From: Alistipes sp.
Lineage (GTDB): Bacteria; Bacteroidota; Bacteroidia; Bacteroidales; Rikenellaceae
Direction of reading: 5' to 3'
Assembly: GCA_017555905.1 (NCBI GenBank)
Contig: JAFZFP010000021.1
Coordinates: 87,138-151,137 of the forward strand
DNA: 64,000 bases
Position 1 is the stretch's first letter, and every line of letters starts with the position of its first letter. Positions 60,782 to 64,000 of the stretch are shown one piece after another. The position numbers and the translations under genes are program-made. Under the pieces are notes generated by a model that was not told where the DNA came from, made no database searches, and worked only from the letters and a program-made list of their open reading frames with translations.

Positions 60782-63405
60782 TAAGCCAAGGCGGCGATTT
60801 GCTCCTTCAACGCTGCAATCTTTGCCTCGGCATCGCTCTGCTTAGCACGCTCGTTAGCCACAACCTTCTCTGGGGCTGACGACACAAAGCGCTCGTTAGA
60901 GAGTTTCTTCATTACCGACGCGAGGAAGCCCTCGTAGTACTCCAAGTCGGCAGTGAGGCGCTTCAACTCAGCCTCGCGGTCGATCTTGCCCTCCATAGGC
61001 ACGAAGTACTGGGTGGTCTTGACGATGAAGCCCGCAGCGGTGGCATCCTTCTCCTCGACCTTGTTGATAGCCTTAAGGTTACACATCTTGGCGATGACTG
61101 CCTCATACTCCTCAGGGTAGTTCTCGTCGGCGATATAGTTGAGGGCGAGAGCCTCCTTCTGTGCGATATTCTTCTCGCGGCGCACATTGCGGATGGCGGT
61201 GATTATCTCCTCCACCAAGCCGAAGCGGGCAAGGATGGTGGCATTGGCCTCGCGCTCAGCCTTAGGCATAGGGGCAACGACGATAGACTTCACGTCGCCC
61301 TCCTGGCGCAAATCCTGCCATATCTCCTCGGTGACGAATGGCATAAATGGGTGCAACAGGCGCATAAGCATATCGAAGTAGTGCTTTGTGCGGCTGAGGG
61401 TTACGCTGTCGATAGGGGCCTGGTAGGCTGGCTTAGCCATCTCAAGGTATGAGCCACTGAAGTCGTCCCAGAAGAGGCGGTACAACTCGGTGAAGGCCTC
61501 CGAGATGCGGTACTGCTCCATATTGTGGTCGATGCGAGCGATGCGGTCGAGCATAACCTCGTCGAACCACTCGATAGCCTGCTTCGATGCCTCGGGCTGT
61601 GGGATAGTACTATCCTCGGCCCACATATTGATAAGGCGGTAGGCGTTCCAAATCTTGTTGCAGAAGTTACGGCCCTGCTCGCAGAGTGCCTCGTCGAACA
61701 TAACGTCGTTACCTGCCGAAGCAGACATAAGCATCGCAATACGCATACCGTCAGCACCATACTTAGCGATAAGGTCGAGTGGGTCGGGTGAGTTACCCAA
61801 CTGCTTCGACATCTTGCGACCCAACTTATCGCGCACGATACCGGTGAAATATACGTTCGAGAATGGCTTCTCGTTGCGCCACTCGTAGCCCGCCATAATC
61901 ATACGTGCAATCCAGAAGAAGATGATATCTGGACCCGTTACGAGGTCGTTGGTAGGGTAGTAATACTTAATCTCCTCGTTGTCGGGGTTGTTGATGCCGT
62001 CGAAGACAGAGATTGGCCACAACCACGATGAGAACCAGGTGTCGAGGACATCCTCATCCTGGCGCAAGTCGGCCATAGTGAGCGACGCATCCTTCTCTTG
62101 AGCCAAGCGCAAAGCCTCCTCGATGGTCTCAGCAACTACATAGCCACCCTTAGGGAGGTAGTAGGCTGGGATGCGGTGGCCCCACCACAACTGGCGCGAG
62201 ATACACCAATCCTTGATGTTCTCCATCCAGTGACGATAGGTGTTCTTATACTTCGCTGGCACGAACTTGATGATATCCTCCAAGACGGCTGCTGTCGCTG
62301 GCTTAGCCAACTCCTCCATAGAGAGGAACCACTGCATAGACAACTTAGGCTCGATGGCAACACCCGTACGCTCCGAGTAGCCTACGTTGTTGGTGTAAGG
62401 CTCTACCTTCTCCAAGAGGTTGGCATTAGCCAAGTCGCCCTCGATGACGCGACGACACTCGAAACGCTCCATACCTACGTAGAGGCCCACCTTGTCGTTT
62501 ATGGTGCCGTTGTCGTTGAAGATGTCGATAGACTCCAAACCATACTTCTCGCCAAGCATATAGTCGTTCACGTCGTGCGCAGGAGTCACCTTCAACGCTC
62601 CTGTACCGAACTCGAGGTCTACGTACTCGTCGCGGATGACAGGGATTGAGCGACCCACCAAAGGCACGATGACACGTGCATCCTTAGCGAGGTGCTGGTA
62701 GCGCTCGTCGTTAGGGTTTACGCAGAGTGCAGTATCACCGAGAATGGTCTCTGGGCGTGTAGTAGCCACCACGATATACTCCTCCGAACCCTCAATCTTA
62801 TAGCGCAAGTAGTACAACTTACCGTTCGACTCCTTGTAGATTACCTCCTCGTCCGAGAGTGCTGTCTGAGCCGAAGGGTCCCAGTTCACCATACGTACAC
62901 CACGGTAGATGCGGCCCTTGCGGTAGAGGTCTACGAAGACCTTCAACACGCTCTCCGAACGCTCCTTATCCATAGTGAAGCAGGTACGCTCCCAGTCGCA
63001 CGAAGCACCGAGTTTGCGCAACTGCTGAAGGATGATGCCACCGTGTTTCTCCTTCCACTCCCAAGCGTGTGCAAGGAACTCATCGCGTGTGAGCGACGCC
63101 TTGTCGATACCCTCGGCCTTGAGTTTTGCTACGACCTTAGCCTCAGTAGCGATAGAGGCGTGGTCGGTACCAGGTACCCAGCAGGCGTTCTTGCCCTGCA
63201 TACGTGCGCGACGAATCAAGACATCCTGCAAGGTGTTGTTGAGCATATGGCCCATATGCAACATACCTGTCACGTTTGGTGGTGGGATAACGATGGTGTA
63301 TGGCTCGCGCTCATCAGGCTCCGAGTGGAAGAGATTCTCCTTAATCCAAAAGTCATACCACTTTTGTTCAATCTGTTCTGGTGAATATTTGTCTGCTATC
63401 TGCAT
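60781..63405 (-). CDS. valS: Valyl-tRNA synthetase
   Basis: The 874-residue class I synthetase has the HIGH-type motif [13 protein letters not shown] (about 40-52), a large editing insert, the KMSKS-type motif KMSKQLGNS and a C-terminal coiled coil ([18 protein letters not shown]) that binds the tRNA. It charges tRNA-Val. It is the first gene of a unit with rnhA, the flavin reductase and the unknown protein. No T-box or other leader structure was seen; the leader is about 95 bases. Confidence 0.97.
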   Translation of the reverse strand: MQIADKYSPEQIEQKWYDFWIKENLFHSEPDEREPYTIVIPPPNVTGMLHMGHMLNNTLQDVLIRRARMQGKNACWVPGTDHASIATEAKVVAKLKAEGIDKASLTRDEFLAHAWEWKEKHGGIILQQLRKLGASCDWERTCFTMDKERSESVLKVFVDLYRKGRIYRGVRMVNWDPSAQTALSDEEVIYKESNGKLYYLRYKIEGSEEYIVVATTRPETILGDTALCVNPNDERYQHLAKDARVIVPLVGRSIPVIRDEYVDLEFGTGALKVTPAHDVNDYMLGEKYGLESIDIFNDNGTINDKVGLYVGMERFECRRVIEGDLANANLLEKVEPYTNNVGYSERTGVAIEPKLSMQWFLSMEELAKPATAAVLEDIIKFVPAKYKNTYRHWMENIKDWCISRQLWWGHRIPAYYLPKGGYVVAETIEEALRLAQEKDASLTMADLRQDEDVLDTWFSSWLWPISVFDGINNPDNEEIKYYYPTNDLVTGPDIIFFWIARMIMAGYEWRNEKPFSNVYFTGIVRDKLGRKMSKQLGNSPDPLDLIAKYGADGMRIAMLMSASAGNDVMFDEALCEQGRNFCNKIWNAYRLINMWAEDSTIPQPEASKQAIEWFDEVMLDRIARIDHNMEQYRISEAFTELYRLFWDDFSGSYLEMAKPAYQAPIDSVTLSRTKHYFDMLMRLLHPFMPFVTEEIWQDLRQEGDVKSIVVAPMPKAEREANATILARFGLVEEIITAIRNVRREKNIAQKEALALNYIADENYPEEYEAVIAKMCNLKAINKVEEKDATAAGFIVKTTQYFVPMEGKIDREAELKRLTADLEYYEGFLASVMKKLSNERFVSSAPEKVVANERAKQSDAEAKIAALKEQIAALA

Positions 63406-63502
63406 AATTTATAGTGTGTTATATTGTTGTTTTTCGTTGTTTCGCTACTCGTTCGTCACTCTCATATAGTATCGTATGTGCGCCTACGCGCGCATAATCG
63501 TA

Positions 63503-63533
63503 CAAAGATAGGGAAAAAAAGTCAATTTTCCAA
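63503..63533 (-). promoter_or_regulatory. valS promoter
   Basis: On the minus strand TTG (63531-63533), 20 bases, TATCTTTG (63503-63510). The start codon is 98 bases downstream. Confidence 0.68.
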
Positions 63534-63582
63534 GGACGATTGGTATTTTGAGGCTGCACTGCGGAGCGAGGTAACGCCCTGC

Positions 63583-63629
63583 TTTGTCACATCGTGTCAC
63601 ACCCCTCACCCCCTGTGACATGTGACTTT
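63583..63629. repeat. Inverted repeats of TGTCACA
   Basis: Two TGTCACA-like units on the left (63583-63602) face two TGTGAC units on the right (63614-63629), giving an imperfect hairpin. Nothing coding overlaps it. Confidence 0.45.
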
Positions 63630-63696
63630 GTGACAAGACCCAAGAGAGTAGATGGGTTGTAATACTCTGGCCTTGCCTCCTGTGGTGTACGGCGAT

Positions 63697-63822
63697 TAGA
63701 GAGTTTAGGGAGTTTAGAGAACATAGAGAGATGTTAGCGCGAGTACTCCTCGAAGCGCTGTACTCTATTCTCCGTTCTCTATTCTCTATTCTCTAATCTC
63801 TATTATCTTTGCTCTTTGCTCT
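63697..63822. repeat. Intergenic long-palindrome repeat, copy 3 (divergent)
   Basis: The left arm has the GAGAGTTTAGGGAGTTTAGA unit, the centre TTAGCGCGAGTACTC, and the right arm repeats TTCTCTA, roughly complementary to the left. It is more diverged than copies 1 and 2. Confidence 0.5.
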
Positions 63823-63833
63823 TTGTTCTGTTC

Positions 63834-64000
63834 TCTGTTGTGCAGAGCATCAAGCGATATATAGACCAAATATTGATATATAAGTCTATATGCGTAAATA
63901 TCAATATCTGTGAGTCTCTACGAGCGTTACTATCTACCTACACCAGTAGATATCGACGAGTATCGCTGGGTGTATCTCTCAAAAAACATATATATTTATA
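63834..64000. other. A/T-rich non-coding end of window with nested inverted repeats
   Basis: ATATAGAC (63859-63866) faces GTCTATAT (63884-63891), and TATTGATAT (63871-63879) faces ATATCAATA (63898-63906). No ORF is supported. With the features above, this covers the 595 bases after valS without a gene. Confidence 0.4.

Overview
The window is chromosomal DNA from a Bacteroidales bacterium, tentatively a Rikenellaceae/Alistipes-like organism. The genus is an inference from overall gene content. Supporting points are repeated promoters of the Bacteroidetes type (TTTG or TTG, 19-20 bases, TAnnTTTG), a fused MurF-alanine racemase, a Bacteroidetes-type LptD, a GH84 O-GlcNAcase close to the Bacteroides enzyme, GSCFA and DUF2851 proteins, and a TPR protein directly downstream of gyrA. 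No rRNA, tRNA, CRISPR array, phage or intact insertion sequence was seen.

Layout. 1-7.2 kb (+): the end of mazG, a gamma-carbonic anhydrase, a LytS/LytTR two-component pair, a small secreted Cys/His/Pro-rich protein and a large outer-membrane beta-barrel protein. 7.2-11.6 kb (-): DUF2851, a SufT-like protein, SufE, a PafA-fold phosphatase relative with a damaged active site, and a GSCFA protein. 11.7-12.8 kb (+): luxS and an SAH/MTA nucleosidase, together the two-step recycling of S-adenosylhomocysteine. 12.9-20.5 kb (-): a TPR protein, gyrA, the GH84 enzyme and deoD. 20.7-23.5 kb (+): a cysteine desulfidase and an aldehyde dehydrogenase. 23.6-32.6 kb (-): purC, then a six-gene complex I/hydrogenase-4-like membrane complex, headed by rsmE. 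32.7-37.1 kb (+): two M3 peptidase lipoprotein paralogues. 37.5-40.1 kb (-): lptD. 40.3-55.1 kb (+): a long envelope, DNA-repair and chaperone block (amidase, MCE protein, mutS2, murF-alr, tetrapyrrole-methylase-fold enzyme, grpE, dnaJ, unknown membrane protein, mutL, rhomboid, EEP protein), then rpmI and rplT. 55.3-57.0 kb (-): phosphoglucomutase. 57.4-58.8 kb (+): dnaA. 59.2-63.4 kb (-): an unknown protein, flavin reductase, rnhA and valS.

The most interesting system is the complex at 24.6-31.9 kb. Its membrane subunits keep the charged residues of proton/ion pumps. Its large subunit has lost both cysteine pairs that hold the NiFe centre, and its small subunit has lost the ligands of the proximal [4Fe-4S] cluster. 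Only one N-terminal ferredoxin-type cluster appears to remain. This matches the idea of energy-converting hydrogenase-related (Ehr) complexes, whose reaction is unknown.

Two other enzymes look catalytically altered. The PafA-like protein lacks several metal and catalytic residues. The second M3 peptidase has HVFGH in place of HEFGH. Intergenic DNA holds two repeat families: a long imperfect palindrome with three copies, and a 59-base identical block shared by the regions downstream of the second M3 gene and dnaA.
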